From an uncultured Prochlorococcus sp. (lineage in GTDB: Bacteria > Cyanobacteriota > Cyanobacteriia > PCC-6307 > Cyanobiaceae), in NCBI GenBank assembly GCA_902560875.1, contig CACENO010000002.1:43864-107863 (forward strand): a DNA stretch of 64,000 nucleotides. The letters are read 5' to 3'. The notes under the pieces were generated by a model. The model was given only the letters and a program-made list of their open reading frames with translations, had not been told where the DNA came from and did no database searches. The position numbers and the translations under genes were made by a program. Of the stretch, positions 44,803 to 55,650 are shown piece by piece (within the stretch, counting starts at the first letter, position 1; each line of letters starts with the position of its first letter).

Positions 44803-46203
44803 GTGCCAAAGGGCGATGATCTGTGGAGAAAGGTTCAGGAGGCCCTTCAGCAAAATCTAAGTAAACCAACCTTTGAGACATGGATAAGACCTGCGACATG
44901 TAGCGATTTCAAAGATGGAGAGATGACACTCCAAGCTCCAAATAGCTTTTCAAGCGATTGGTTGCGAAAAAATTATGCACAAACAATTCAAGACTTTGCT
45001 ACTCAAATCTATGGTCATCCGGTTCGAGTAACTATCAATACAAAGACGATTGATCGCAATGAGAAATTAATAGTTGCTTCAGGACCGCCAGAACCAACAA
45101 CTATTTCTCCTAATAGAGTTTCTAATGCTGTTGTTAATACGGCCGCTTTGCCAAATGGTCCACAAAGAATTCTTCCAGGTTTGAATCTTCGATATGTATT
45201 TAATAGATTTGTTGTTGGACCTAATAGCCGAATGGCACATGCTGCTGCTTTAGCAGTAGCAGAGGCTCCTGGTCGTGAATTTAACCCTCTGTTTATTTGT
45301 GGAGGAGTCGGATTAGGTAAAACTCACTTAATGCAGGCGATAGGACATTATCGATTGGAGATTGATCCCAGTGCCAAGGTCTTTTATGTATCTACTGAGA
45401 CATTTACTAATGATTTAATTCTTGCTATTAGAAAAGATGGAATGCAAGCCTTTAGAGACAGGTATAGGGCTGCTGATTTGATTTTGGTTGATGATATTCA
45501 GTTCATTGAAGGGAAGGAGTACACACAAGAGGAGTTTTTTCATACTTTTAATGCTTTGCATGAGGCCGGTCGACAAATTGTTATTGCAAGTGATAGACCT
45601 CCTAGCCAAATTCCTCGTCTTCAGGAACGATTGATTTCAAGATTTTCAATGGGCTTAATTGCTGATATTCAAGCGCCAGATCTGGAGACAAGGATGGCAA
45701 TTTTACAAAAGAAGGCAGAACAAGAACGCATGAGGCTGCCCCGAGAGTTGGTTCATTTCATAGCAGGAAGATTTACTTCAAACATTAGAGAGCTTGAAGG
45801 AGCATTAACTCGAGCTGTTGCGTTTTCTTCAATTACAGGACTCCCAATGACTGTTGAATCAGTCGCTCCTATGCTTGACCCTAATGGTCAAGGAGTTGAA
45901 GTAACGCCAAAACAGGTTATTGAAAAGGTATCTCAGGTTTTTGAAGTTACTTCTGAAGAGATGCGTAGCAATAGTAGAAGACGACCTGTTAGTCAAGCTA
46001 GGCAAGTTGGTATGTATTTAATGAGGCATGGAACAGATTTAAGTTTGCCAAGAATAGGAGAGGCTTTTGGAGGAAAAGACCATACAACTGTTATGTATGC
46101 AATTGAACAGATTGAGAAAAAATTATCTAGTGATCCTCAGATAGCTAGCCAGGTTCAGAGAGTAAAAGATCTTTTGCAAATAGATTCGCGCAAAAAACGC
46201 TAA
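44803..46203 (+). CDS. dnaA: Chromosomal replication initiator DnaA (GTG start)
   Basis: [48 protein letters not shown]. Confidence 0.98.
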   Translation: MPKGDDLWRKVQEALQQNLSKPTFETWIRPATCSDFKDGEMTLQAPNSFSSDWLRKNYAQTIQDFATQIYGHPVRVTINTKTIDRNEKLIVASGPPEPTTISPNRVSNAVVNTAALPNGPQRILPGLNLRYVFNRFVVGPNSRMAHAAALAVAEAPGREFNPLFICGGVGLGKTHLMQAIGHYRLEIDPSAKVFYVSTETFTNDLILAIRKDGMQAFRDRYRAADLILVDDIQFIEGKEYTQEEFFHTFNALHEAGRQIVIASDRPPSQIPRLQERLISRFSMGLIADIQAPDLETRMAILQKKAEQERMRLPRELVHFIAGRFTSNIRELEGALTRAVAFSSITGLPMTVESVAPMLDPNGQGVEVTPKQVIEKVSQVFEVTSEEMRSNSRRRPVSQARQVGMYLMRHGTDLSLPRIGEAFGGKDHTTVMYAIEQIEKKLSSDPQIASQVQRVKDLLQIDSRKKR

Positions 46204-46305
46204 AGGAAGTTAACAAATATAGATAGATCATTTAAGGGTATGACTACTAAACATAGCAAATAAGATATAGACCTCTATTTCTTATTTGCAGGCTTTTGGA
46301 TTGTT

Positions 46306-47568
46306 TTAGCTATTGCTTAAAAAAGGCTCTGGATCTTGGTCGTATCGATTCCTAGTTGGAATAGCTGTACTTTGCTTTGAATTATCTAGATGAGCAGTCT
46401 TTTCGAGCGCTTGCCTTATGGACCTTGCTGCTAGTAATGGCATGTCTCGAGGAACCGATATTCTGTCTCTGAGGTAACGCAATCCTACGGCACTTCCTTT
46501 GTTTGGAGGGCATATTTTTTGGGTTACTAATAGAGTGAGTGCGGCTCTTAAAGGTTGATCAAATAGTTTGGGCCCTAATGGATTTACTTGCATTATTGTT
46601 TCTCGGTGTTTAAGAATCCTTGTAACGGCAATGGAAGCTGGTTCGATATTTGAGCTTTCTTGTGGAGTGAAATTAGTTTCTAGTTTTCCGAGGCCTTCAC
46701 CTGAGTCTATGGCGGTAGAGAAAAATTTTTGTTTTGCGTTGTAGTCGAACCAGCATCCACCCATTTGAGGGGGTAAGTCGTGAGCATGGGTATGAAAATC
46801 TCCCTGAGTTCCTCTATATTCATCAAGATTCTCTAAAGATTGGAACCATCTATTTATGCCTGGATATTCTTCGCGAAGACATAATCCTTTGTAGTAAGTA
46901 AGGGATGCATTCATTCTTTCTACATAAGGTATGAAAATAACATCGGAGCTTCCAGGGTATGAATATTTTGAATTTTTGAAGACTGGATCTAGCCAAGGTT
47001 CCTTGCCTGTATTTAATTGATCCTCCAGTTCTTGCGCAACTACTTGAAATTGCTTTTTAGGCTGTTTTTTCAAGAGTGATGGATTGCAAAGCCAAATGCA
47101 CCAAGCTCGGAACAACCGTCGTTCTAGATTCCTAAATCTCAGACTTTGTGGGTCTTCTAAGGGTGTGCCTAGCGGTCCAAATTCACGTTCTAATTCAATA
47201 AGGATTTGGTCACTTTCTGTGATTATTTTTTTGTCCAGTTCTAATGCTGGGAGCATTCCTGAGGGGACTTTTTTGATATACCAATTTTCCTTCTTTCCAT
47301 AGCAGCGCATGGTTACTTTCTTGATTTGGTAAGGGATTTTTTTCCACTCAAGCCATAGCCATACTTTTTGGCAATAAGGGCACCAAGCGTGATGATCTCG
47401 ATAAAGGGTTACTCTTATGTTCTCTTTCGATTGTCCAAATAGGCGAAGAACTGAATAGGAGTTTGTAGGTCCATTAATACGATCTTCGTCTTGTGTCCCA
47501 AATGCTGACAACTCTTTCCAACTTAGAGTGTTTGTTGTGACTGCATTAGATTCCATCTTGGACGGCAA
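46306..47568 (-). CDS. Glutathione S-transferase-like protein
   Basis: N-terminal thioredoxin fold (DHHAWCPYCQKVWLWLEWKKIPYQIKKV...GMLPALELDKKIITESDQIL). Confidence 0.88.
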   Translation of the reverse strand: MPSKMESNAVTTNTLSWKELSAFGTQDEDRINGPTNSYSVLRLFGQSKENIRVTLYRDHHAWCPYCQKVWLWLEWKKIPYQIKKVTMRCYGKKENWYIKKVPSGMLPALELDKKIITESDQILIELEREFGPLGTPLEDPQSLRFRNLERRLFRAWCIWLCNPSLLKKQPKKQFQVVAQELEDQLNTGKEPWLDPVFKNSKYSYPGSSDVIFIPYVERMNASLTYYKGLCLREEYPGINRWFQSLENLDEYRGTQGDFHTHAHDLPPQMGGCWFDYNAKQKFFSTAIDSGEGLGKLETNFTPQESSNIEPASIAVTRILKHRETIMQVNPLGPKLFDQPLRAALTLLVTQKICPPNKGSAVGLRYLRDRISVPRDMPLLAARSIRQALEKTAHLDNSKQSTAIPTRNRYDQDPEPFLSNS

Positions 47569-47725
47569 GCTTAAAGTAAATCAATTCAAGATGATTCTAT
47601 ATTCATGGTGTGAACGAGTTGACCTAAAGTAATGTGGATGGGTTCTTTGTTGACATGTTCAGGAAGTTAATAGATTTTCAAGAAGAAGATTCTTGATGGT
47701 TTTGCTTATTCATCTAATCTATTTT

Positions 47726-47763
47726 AAAAAAGGCTATAAACCTATAGGTTTATAGCCTTTTTT
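47726..47763. terminator. 38-bp perfect palindrome, bidirectional intrinsic terminator
   Basis: AAAAAAGGCTATAAACCTATAGGTTTATAGCCTTTTTT; symmetric A/T tracts; contains stop codon of the 47742-48476 gene. Confidence 0.85.
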
Positions 47764-48476
47764 ATTCTTTTTGGAAATGCACTATTCCAGCAATGGCAAA
47801 GAAGTCCCACTGACATTAATAGTTCGAATATTTCTTGATCATTCCTTATCTGTTTTATAGTTGAAGCATATGATATATCGAAGTAAAAATAGAATAATGC
47901 TACTAATAAAAAATATAGGCTATACCGTTTAGCTGGAAAAGCATCAATATTTGGCCACTTCTTCCACCCTAGCCAGCCAAATAATAAGCAAGAAATTTCA
48001 AAAGCAGGATCTAATAATTTATGGTGAAAGAAGTGAATGTTATGCAAATTTGACTCTCCTTGCATATTGATATCCCTTAGTGCATCTAGACCTATTCCTG
48101 TAATACGTTCCCCCCAGCTGATTTCTTCTCCTGCAACAAAAAAGCAAATTATTGCTAGGGCAAGCCAAGCGAACCATTTTTTAGTAAAGATGGAACTTCT
48201 ACGCTTCCAAAGTACAACTGATGAGCAGATAAAAGCCATAAAGAATGATACGAACTGGATCCACTCAAGTGGACCATCTTCGCTCCTGCACCAGTCAAAC
48301 CAGCTGATACCAATTACATCTCTTCCGTAAGGTAGGATGTAAACTAAGCCATAAATTATTAGCAAGTAGACAAGAGGAAAGATATCGACACTTGGATTTA
48401 TTTCTCCCCATGCAGTATTTATTTTCTTAATTTCTCCAGAGGTAAAGGGATTAAGAACTTTTAGAAAGAAATTCAC
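47742..48476 (-). CDS. Multi-pass membrane protein of unknown function
   Basis: Several TM segments; FVAGEEISWGERITG motif. Confidence 0.75.
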   Translation of the reverse strand: MNFFLKVLNPFTSGEIKKINTAWGEINPSVDIFPLVYLLIIYGLVYILPYGRDVIGISWFDWCRSEDGPLEWIQFVSFFMAFICSSVVLWKRRSSIFTKKWFAWLALAIICFFVAGEEISWGERITGIGLDALRDINMQGESNLHNIHFFHHKLLDPAFEISCLLFGWLGWKKWPNIDAFPAKRYSLYFLLVALFYFYFDISYASTIKQIRNDQEIFELLMSVGLLCHCWNSAFPKRIKKAINL

Positions 48477-48617
48477 GTTTATATTGATAGGTATGAACTA
48501 ACTATGACATACTTTGGATGCCTACATGCTTATCTTAATCATTGTATTTAATTTTACTTAGTTATTAATAAGAATAGCGATATATCTTCTTTATGTATTG
48601 TTGAGGGATTTAAAAGT

Positions 48618-50582
48618 TTAATAGTTCAAATTGAATCTTGCCCCTAGCCTACCCTTGTTGGTGCCCACTAGTTGGCCGATATCTTGTAATCCAGCTGCTG
48701 TACTTGCATAGAGATCTAGATGAACACCTTCGCCAAATAGCCAACGAAGTCCGAGTGTCCCATTGTGAGTAGCATTCTTTGTGTCTACGATATTAACTTC
48801 TGGTATTAATTGAAATCTTCGTGAAATTTGTATATTTGCACCTATCCCAATTCCTTTAGGAGTGCTGACACCATTCCAAGCAATCTTTGGATTGATATTT
48901 AGGGCTAAATTATTATTTATTTCCCAGGTATTGATTAATTCTGTAAATAGATATCCTTGGCCTCCTGAGAGCCATCTATTTCTTCCTGCACTAATTCTGG
49001 CTGCTGTCCAGAATGGTGCATTTCTTATTGGGCTACTAAATATAAATTTTGCACCTACTCTTGTTTTCTCTCCCTCATTATTTAAAAATGTACTTATGAT
49101 TTTCCCTTCTTCTCCATCTCTCTTGGGAATATTTCTAAATGAACCTATGTTAATAAGATCCATTTGAAGAATGTTAGATGGTGAATAACCAATATATCCA
49201 AAGAAATTTTCAGAGCTATCAATATTCCCCCAAACTTGTGTTGTCCCTTCTGCTGGCACTAGTGCTGTATTTACAGTTAAACCTCCCATTGCCAATGAAT
49301 TTTCTCTTAGGCTTAGCTCCCTTTGAGGGGAATCTATTGCATCTGGTGTATATCTAACACCTGCGTAATAACCTAATTTGTTAGCAGATGGAATTGTCAA
49401 AATTCCCGTTGAGGGAGTTGCTCCAAAACTATTGGTTAACATTCCTTCTATCCCTACACGAGGGTTGAGGTCCCAATTTAGTCCAAAACTGATGATAGGA
49501 TTTCTCTTGAACTTGAGATTAGAGTCGAAACTATTATTGCCTGGACCAAATGGAATTAGTGCAGAACTTAAAAGGGTTATATTTGAAATAGGCTTCCAAC
49601 TAAATCCAACTCCAGAGAAATAGTTTTTCCCATAGAATTCACCTTCTCCTCCTTGATCTTTACCTTGCTTTTCAGGTAAGAAGCTAACACCAGATAAAAG
49701 ACTTATTTGCAGCTTTTTATTTGCTTGCCAAGAAATAGGTAAGGATAAAGAACCAATAAAGTTATTTGTACTAACACTTCTAAGAGAAGAGTTGAAAATG
49801 TTAGGGCTCCCACTAGTTACATTCCAAGATTCTATTGATGTTTCTAAAGCAGCTTTAAATTTATCTATAGTAAACAAGGGAAGTTTTAAAGATGCACCAA
49901 GACTTTCCCAATAGTTTGGAGTACTTTGAGCATTATGAGCTGTTATTGAACTGTAAAGTGGGTCGTCTGCAGTTGAGTAAAACCCTGAAAGTTGAATATC
50001 TTCTGTTAAACCATAATCAAATCTAAATGCATAGTTTTGGTTCCCTGTTCCTTGTGCAGCTCCACCTGAAAATGTTGAAAGAGTAAATACTTTAGCTTCT
50101 ATGTGTCCATCATGTATTTGATTTGTTGTTGGGAATGCAGGTGAAACCCTAAGAGGTAGTGGGAAATCTTCATCTTGTGGTTCGATTTGACTATATAAGA
50201 TTTGTGCCTCTTTGTAAGTTGATGGTTGTCTTAAGTAGTTTCTATTGAATTCTTGTTTGAAATTTAGTTGATCTAGATTGAAATTGAGATCTTCACTCCT
50301 AACGAGTTCCCATTGGATTTTATTTTGTTGGATGTTGGTCTTTAAAGAAGGTTCTTTCCATTCTCTTTCGTTGTCAAATTTTGCGGTTGAAGAAATAGGC
50401 TTTGTGTTGGGATCAATCTTCTCATTGTTATATATAAAATCCTTATTATTATTGATCAGAAGAGGGCTTATTCCTTTATCTGAAAATGTATCCCATATAA
50501 CTTCAGCATTCGCAGGGGAGATAAAAGTTGAGCAGAAGGAAATTGATCCTAATAAACTTGCTGATAGATGAAATATTTTCAT
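48618..50582 (-). CDS. Predicted outer-membrane beta-barrel protein (YjbH-like?)
   Basis: Signal-peptide-like N-terminus, alternating beta-strand pattern to the end, terminal LGARFNLNY; family assignment tentative. Confidence 0.7.
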   Translation of the reverse strand: MKIFHLSASLLGSISFCSTFISPANAEVIWDTFSDKGISPLLINNNKDFIYNNEKIDPNTKPISSTAKFDNEREWKEPSLKTNIQQNKIQWELVRSEDLNFNLDQLNFKQEFNRNYLRQPSTYKEAQILYSQIEPQDEDFPLPLRVSPAFPTTNQIHDGHIEAKVFTLSTFSGGAAQGTGNQNYAFRFDYGLTEDIQLSGFYSTADDPLYSSITAHNAQSTPNYWESLGASLKLPLFTIDKFKAALETSIESWNVTSGSPNIFNSSLRSVSTNNFIGSLSLPISWQANKKLQISLLSGVSFLPEKQGKDQGGEGEFYGKNYFSGVGFSWKPISNITLLSSALIPFGPGNNSFDSNLKFKRNPIISFGLNWDLNPRVGIEGMLTNSFGATPSTGILTIPSANKLGYYAGVRYTPDAIDSPQRELSLRENSLAMGGLTVNTALVPAEGTTQVWGNIDSSENFFGYIGYSPSNILQMDLINIGSFRNIPKRDGEEGKIISTFLNNEGEKTRVGAKFIFSSPIRNAPFWTAARISAGRNRWLSGGQGYLFTELINTWEINNNLALNINPKIAWNGVSTPKGIGIGANIQISRRFQLIPEVNIVDTKNATHNGTLGLRWLFGEGVHLDLYASTAAGLQDIGQLVGTNKGRLGARFNLNY

Positions 50583-51643
50583 GTCGTACCTGTTTTGTAT
50601 CCATTCGGGTTAGCTGTTTGCCATGCCCAGCTATCGGAACACATATCTAAAATGGTTCTACGTGTTTCCCATCCAAGTATTTTTTTTGCCTGTGTTGGAT
50701 CAGCAATGGTTTTCGCAGTATCACCGGGACGCCTGCCAACAATTTTATAATTTATTTTCTCCCCGATAGTGTCTTCAAATGATTTGACGACCTCAAGGAC
50801 TGAATGACCTTTTCCACTACCTAAATTCAAAGTTAGGAATTCAGATTTCTTCCTAAGTAGATAATTTAAAGCTTCAAGATGCCCCTCTGCCAGATCCATT
50901 ACATGTATGTAATCTCGAATACATGTCTTGTCTTTTGTAGGCCAATCACCACCAAAAACCTCTAAAATATCTTTGTGCCCAATTGCCACCTTACTGACTA
51001 TTGGAAAAAGATTATTTGGCTCTCCATTTGGATCTTCCCCAATCAGTCCACTTGGATGTGCTCCTACTGGATTGAAGTACCTAAGAGAAGCAATACACCA
51101 TTCTGCATCGGATCTTGAAAGGTCTAATAGTATTTTTTCAACTGTAGCTTTTGTATTGCCATAAGGGTTTATTGGATTGATTTTTTCAGTTTCTACTATT
51201 GGAATAGATTTAGGCTTGCCATATATAGTTGCACTGCTACTAAAAATGAATCTTTTGCATTCATATGACTCCATCGTTAATAAAAGATTAGCAGTCCCAT
51301 TTACGTTTGTATCCCAGTATGCTAAAGGCCTTTTTATTGATTCATTAACGGATTTGAGGCCTGCAAAATGAATTACAGCTTGAATTTCTCTTTTCTCTTC
51401 CTTTGCTTTTTTGAAAATCTCATCTAAATTACTTTTATTGCTAATATCTCCTTTAATAATTTGAATTCGTTGATTCACCTCAATTGCACTTATCCCTGTA
51501 ATTTTACAGACACGCTTTAGTGCTATTGGTGAACTATTTATATATGAATCAAATACTAGAAGATCATGTCCAGCTTCTATGAGCACTACACAGGTATGAC
51601 TTCCTATAAATCCTGCGCCTCCTGTTATAAGGATCCTTGCCAT
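50579..51643 (-). CDS. galE: UDP-glucose 4-epimerase
   Basis: ILITGGAGFIGSHTCVVLIEAGHDLLVFDS; NPYGNTKATVE; RYFNPVGAHPSGLIGEDPNGEPNNL. Confidence 0.95.
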   Translation of the reverse strand: MARILITGGAGFIGSHTCVVLIEAGHDLLVFDSYINSSPIALKRVCKITGISAIEVNQRIQIIKGDISNKSNLDEIFKKAKEEKREIQAVIHFAGLKSVNESIKRPLAYWDTNVNGTANLLLTMESYECKRFIFSSSATIYGKPKSIPIVETEKINPINPYGNTKATVEKILLDLSRSDAEWCIASLRYFNPVGAHPSGLIGEDPNGEPNNLFPIVSKVAIGHKDILEVFGGDWPTKDKTCIRDYIHVMDLAEGHLEALNYLLRKKSEFLTLNLGSGKGHSVLEVVKSFEDTIGEKINYKIVGRRPGDTAKTIADPTQAKKILGWETRRTILDMCSDSWAWQTANPNGYKTGTT

Positions 51644-51953
51644 TGTGTAAAAGTGAAGTCCTTGTTATGAAAGACAAGGTTTTAAAAGGTCTGTTTTATT
51701 GAATGAGGTTTTGTATGAGTTTTTTGCATTGGTGTGTTTAAATGACCTTGTAGGAGTCTCTGGTAATTGGCTAACTTCCCTATAAGGCCTTAGTTTGGCC
51801 TGTGGACATAGCCAAGTATTCATAAGGTGAAAGTTATTAGAGTTCTTGATCTTTTAGTGATTTTGTGGTCGGGGGGATAATTGGAACATAGAGATCTCAT
51901 AAGCAACTGTTGGTTGCTTTCTAAAAGAACAATCTTTTGAATTTATTTTTCTC

Positions 51954-53225
51954 GTGAATCAGATCAAAAGCCTACGAGGTATGGTCGATCTCCTCCCAGA
52001 GCAGACGCAGCGCTGGCAGGAAGTTGAGTTAATTGCCCGTGAACAGTTCAAGAGGGCAGGGTTTAAAGAGATCCGAACACCTCTTCTGGAGGTCACAGAA
52101 CTTTTTAGTAGGGGTATTGGAGAGGCTACTGATGTGGTTGGGAAAGAAATGTATACATTCTCAGATCGAGGAAATCGATCTTGCACTTTAAGGCCAGAAG
52201 GTACTGCCTCTGTTGTTAGAGCTGCTTTAGAGCATGGGTTGTTAAACCAAGGACCTCAACGCCTTTGGTATGGGGGACCGATGTTTCGCTATGAGAGACC
52301 TCAAGCTGGACGGCAGCGACAGTTTCATCAAATCGGAGTGGAATGCTTTGGAATAAATTCGACTAGAGCTGATGCTGAGGTGATAGCGATTGCATGGGAT
52401 TTACTTAAACAGTTAGGTCTTAATGGTTTAGTTCTAGAACTTAATAGTCTCGGATCATTAGAAGATCGGAGAAGATATCGCAATGATTTAGTAGTTTGGT
52501 TGCTCGATCGCTTTGAGCAATTAGATACTGATTCTCAGCAACGTGTACAGTCCAATCCATTGCGAATTTTAGATAGCAAAAACCCTCAAACTCAATCTAT
52601 TTTGATGGAAGCACCTACGTTAAATAATTATTTAAGCGAAGAAAGTTTAGAACGCTTCGAAGTATTGCAGCAATCCCTAGAGACTCTTGAAATACCGTTC
52701 AAATTGAACTCCCGTTTAGTTCGTGGACTTGATTACTATTGCCACACAGCTTTCGAAATAAAAAGTGAATATTTAGGTGCTCAATCCACTGTTTGTGGTG
52801 GAGGAAGATATGACGGCTTAGTAGAACAACTGGGAGGTCCTAATACATCTGGTATCGGCTGGGCAATCGGGATGGAGAGATTAATTATGCTTCTGGGTGA
52901 CGTTTTTTCTGGATCAACTACTCCGGATGTTTACCTTGTAAATCAAGGGAAATTGGCAGAGATCCAGGCTTTAGTTGTGGCGAGGAAACTAAGAGCTTTG
53001 GGTTTGATAGTGGAATTGGATAGTTCTGGCTCGTCTTTTGGTAAGCAGTTTAAAAGAGCTAATCGATGCGGTGCTTTTTGGGCAATTGTAATTGGGGATG
53101 ATGAAGCGAAAGGGGAAGTCTTGACTCTTAAAAAACTTCACTCAAATGAGGATTCAACGACTAGTAATGAACTTAAAGTTTCAGCCTCTGACCTGGATGG
53201 GTTGTTTGCCCTTCTTGTTTCGTAA
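51954..53225 (+). CDS. hisS: Histidyl-tRNA synthetase
   Basis: [39 protein letters not shown]. Confidence 0.96.
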   Translation: MNQIKSLRGMVDLLPEQTQRWQEVELIAREQFKRAGFKEIRTPLLEVTELFSRGIGEATDVVGKEMYTFSDRGNRSCTLRPEGTASVVRAALEHGLLNQGPQRLWYGGPMFRYERPQAGRQRQFHQIGVECFGINSTRADAEVIAIAWDLLKQLGLNGLVLELNSLGSLEDRRRYRNDLVVWLLDRFEQLDTDSQQRVQSNPLRILDSKNPQTQSILMEAPTLNNYLSEESLERFEVLQQSLETLEIPFKLNSRLVRGLDYYCHTAFEIKSEYLGAQSTVCGGGRYDGLVEQLGGPNTSGIGWAIGMERLIMLLGDVFSGSTTPDVYLVNQGKLAEIQALVVARKLRALGLIVELDSSGSSFGKQFKRANRCGAFWAIVIGDDEAKGEVLTLKKLHSNEDSTTSNELKVSASDLDGLFALLVS

Positions 53226-53246
53226 TCCTTTGATTAAATAGAAGCA

Positions 53247-54680
53247 ATGACTATCCCATTTTTCCCTTCTATTAAGTCTATTTGCTGCATCGGAGCCGGT
53301 TATGTTGGCGGCCCCACTATGGCAGTGATTGCAGATCGTTGCCCACATATTGAAGTCACAGTTGTTGACCTCAATGAAGCGCGTATTGCAGCTTGGAATG
53401 ATTCAGATCTTAATCAGCTACCTGTTTATGAGCCTGGTTTAGATGCAGTGATTAGTAGAGCTAGAGGAAGAAATCTTTATTTCTCTACATCTGTTCAAAA
53501 ATCTATAGCTGCTGCCGACATGGTATTTATTTCAGTAAATACACCAACTAAAACGAAAGGTATAGGAGCTGGTCAAGCAAGTGATTTGCGTTGGGTAGAA
53601 GCTTGTGCTCGTCAAGTTGCTCAAAGTGCAAAAGGACATACTTTTGTTGTTGAAAAGAGTACATTGCCTGTAAGAACTGCTGCAACAATTAAATCAATAC
53701 TTGATGCGCCTCAAAAACATTGTGATGGCGCTGGTACCAGTCCAACTTTTTCAGTGCTTTCAAATCCAGAGTTTCTAGCTGAAGGAACAGCAATTAAAGA
53801 TCTTGAAAACCCTGATCGCGTTTTAATAGGAGGAGAAGATGCTGAATCTATAGAGGCTTTGGCAGATGTTTATAGCAATTGGGTTCCTCCAAATAAAATT
53901 TTGCGTACCAATGTTTGGAGCAGTGAGCTATCCAAACTTACTGCAAATGCCTTTTTGGCTCAAAGAATTAGCTCTATAAATTCAGTTGCTGCTTTATGTG
54001 AGGCAACTGGCGCTGATGTGAGAGAGGTTGCCCTTGCAATTGGTGCTGATAGTCGTCTTGGACCTAAATTTTTGAATGCTGGACCAGGGTTTGGTGGCAG
54101 TTGTTTTCAGAAGGACATACTTAATTTGGTGTATCTTTGCCATCACTTTGGATTGCCAGAAGTAGCATCCTATTGGGAACAGGTTGTGAAACTCAATGAT
54201 TGGCAGAAGAATCGAATATCTCGACTTCTAGTGCACAAGCTTTATGGCACTGTTACTGGAAAAAAAATAGCAATCTTTGGATTTGCTTTTAAGGCAGATA
54301 CTAATGACACACGTGAATCTCCCTCTATTCGAATTGCCTTGAACTTAATAGAAGAAGGAGCGAAATTAGCTATCCATGATCCGAAGGCAGATGTTCAACA
54401 GATCTCTCTAGAACTTCAGACTCCACGACAAGAAACCACGGCCGGCTTTGGTCCTGAAGGTTCATGGGACTACGTAGACGATGTTGTTGATGCAGTAAAA
54501 GGAGCAGATGCAGTTTTGATTCTTACAGAGTGGGATCAATATCGAACTTTGGATTGGTGTCATATCGCAACGCTAATGCGAGCACCCGCCTGGGTTTTTG
54601 ATACCAGATCTGTAGCTGACTCTCTTAAAGTTAAAGAAGCAGGATTAAACCTATGGCGTTTAGGCGAAGGAGAAGATTGA
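53247..54680 (+). CDS. ugd: UDP-glucose 6-dehydrogenase, eukaryote-like subtype
   Basis: ICCIGAGYVGGPTMAVIADRCPHIEVTVVDLNEARIAAWNDSDLNQLPVYEPGLD. Confidence 0.93.
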   Translation: MTIPFFPSIKSICCIGAGYVGGPTMAVIADRCPHIEVTVVDLNEARIAAWNDSDLNQLPVYEPGLDAVISRARGRNLYFSTSVQKSIAAADMVFISVNTPTKTKGIGAGQASDLRWVEACARQVAQSAKGHTFVVEKSTLPVRTAATIKSILDAPQKHCDGAGTSPTFSVLSNPEFLAEGTAIKDLENPDRVLIGGEDAESIEALADVYSNWVPPNKILRTNVWSSELSKLTANAFLAQRISSINSVAALCEATGADVREVALAIGADSRLGPKFLNAGPGFGGSCFQKDILNLVYLCHHFGLPEVASYWEQVVKLNDWQKNRISRLLVHKLYGTVTGKKIAIFGFAFKADTNDTRESPSIRIALNLIEEGAKLAIHDPKADVQQISLELQTPRQETTAGFGPEGSWDYVDDVVDAVKGADAVLILTEWDQYRTLDWCHIATLMRAPAWVFDTRSVADSLKVKEAGLNLWRLGEGED

Positions 54681-55009
54681 GCAAATCTTTCCATAAGGTT
54701 AATTGCTTAATAAGAAAAATATATAAGGAAATAGAGACTTTATAGGTTGGTTAAATCGTTCATGTCTTTGTGCCTGAATTATTTACTATCTAGTGGTAGT
54801 CATCCTAAGACTTCTTGTAGGTATATTCATAGCCTCATCAACTTATTGGTTGCTAATCTCTTCAACTTATCTCTTCTGCCTACCGTTCAGGAAATAAAGA
54901 TGAGGAAGAATTATTCTTGCAATTGATGATCTATTAAAATGATAATGCAAATGGTAGTGGCAAGTTCTGTGGCGAATTTTGAGTTCCATACATTCCACTT
55001 AGAAAAGAA

Positions 55010-55246
55010 ATGAAAATGATTTTAATAGCTATTGTTTTTGTTGTATTTGCTTTGTTCTTATTGCAGAAGAAATTAAGACTGACTTTTTTCAGGAAAAAAC
55101 AAGCTATTTGGAATATCAGAACATGGATGCAAATGACAAGGGAGGAGCGATATAGGTCTGATCAAGAAGTTAAAAAGAAATCTATGCTGAGACGAAAATC
55201 ACTTATAAATGATATAAGAAGAGAGTATAAGGACCTAAGTGAATAA
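55010..55246 (+). CDS. Small basic membrane-anchored hypothetical protein (78 aa)
   Basis: N-terminal TM helix, highly basic C-terminus. Confidence 0.5.
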   Translation: MKMILIAIVFVVFALFLLQKKLRLTFFRKKQAIWNIRTWMQMTREERYRSDQEVKKKSMLRRKSLINDIRREYKDLSE

Positions 55247-55328
55247 GATTTAATTGACTCTTTCAGATATAATATTCGCAATATAAATTTTAAAATCTTT
55301 TTAATTTATTGATCTTATTTGTGTTATA

Positions 55329-55544
55329 TCAATTGTATTCCCCAGGAACAATATTCTTCCTAACTGTAACTTTACCAACTTTCTTCCCTGAAAAACGTAA
55401 TAGCTCATCTCCTGAAACTTCATATCCAAGAGCTTGGGCAATTTTTGCAACATCATCTGCTGTAGATGATGAAAGGACTTTCTCTCTAAGAGATTCGTCC
55501 TCTTGCATCTTTTTAAGAAATGCTTTGAGATTTTCAATCGTCAA
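55329..55544 (-). CDS. Nif11-domain (leader-like) small protein
   Basis: MTIENLKAFLKKMQEDESLREKVLSSSTADDVAKIAQALGYEVSGDEL matches the Nif11 leader pattern. Confidence 0.85.
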   Translation of the reverse strand: MTIENLKAFLKKMQEDESLREKVLSSSTADDVAKIAQALGYEVSGDELLRFSGKKVGKVTVRKNIVPGEYN

Positions 55545-55650
55545 AATTGATCCTCCAAAATTAGTTCAGTATGTTTGATGAGGAGAGTCTTGAATGTGAA
55601 AAAGTCTTATTAAGCTATCAGGTGTACTAAGACAAACTTTATTTGGAAGC

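Noticed and set aside
51954-53225. hisS homologue considered as HisZ (HisG-S partner)
   Set aside because: Has complete HisRS-type motifs and C-terminal anticodon-binding-like domain; called HisS. Any hisZ is expected elsewhere
55301-55537. 78-aa minus ORF in another frame
   Set aside because: Alternative frame over the Nif11 gene; the 55329-55544 frame has the recognisable domain
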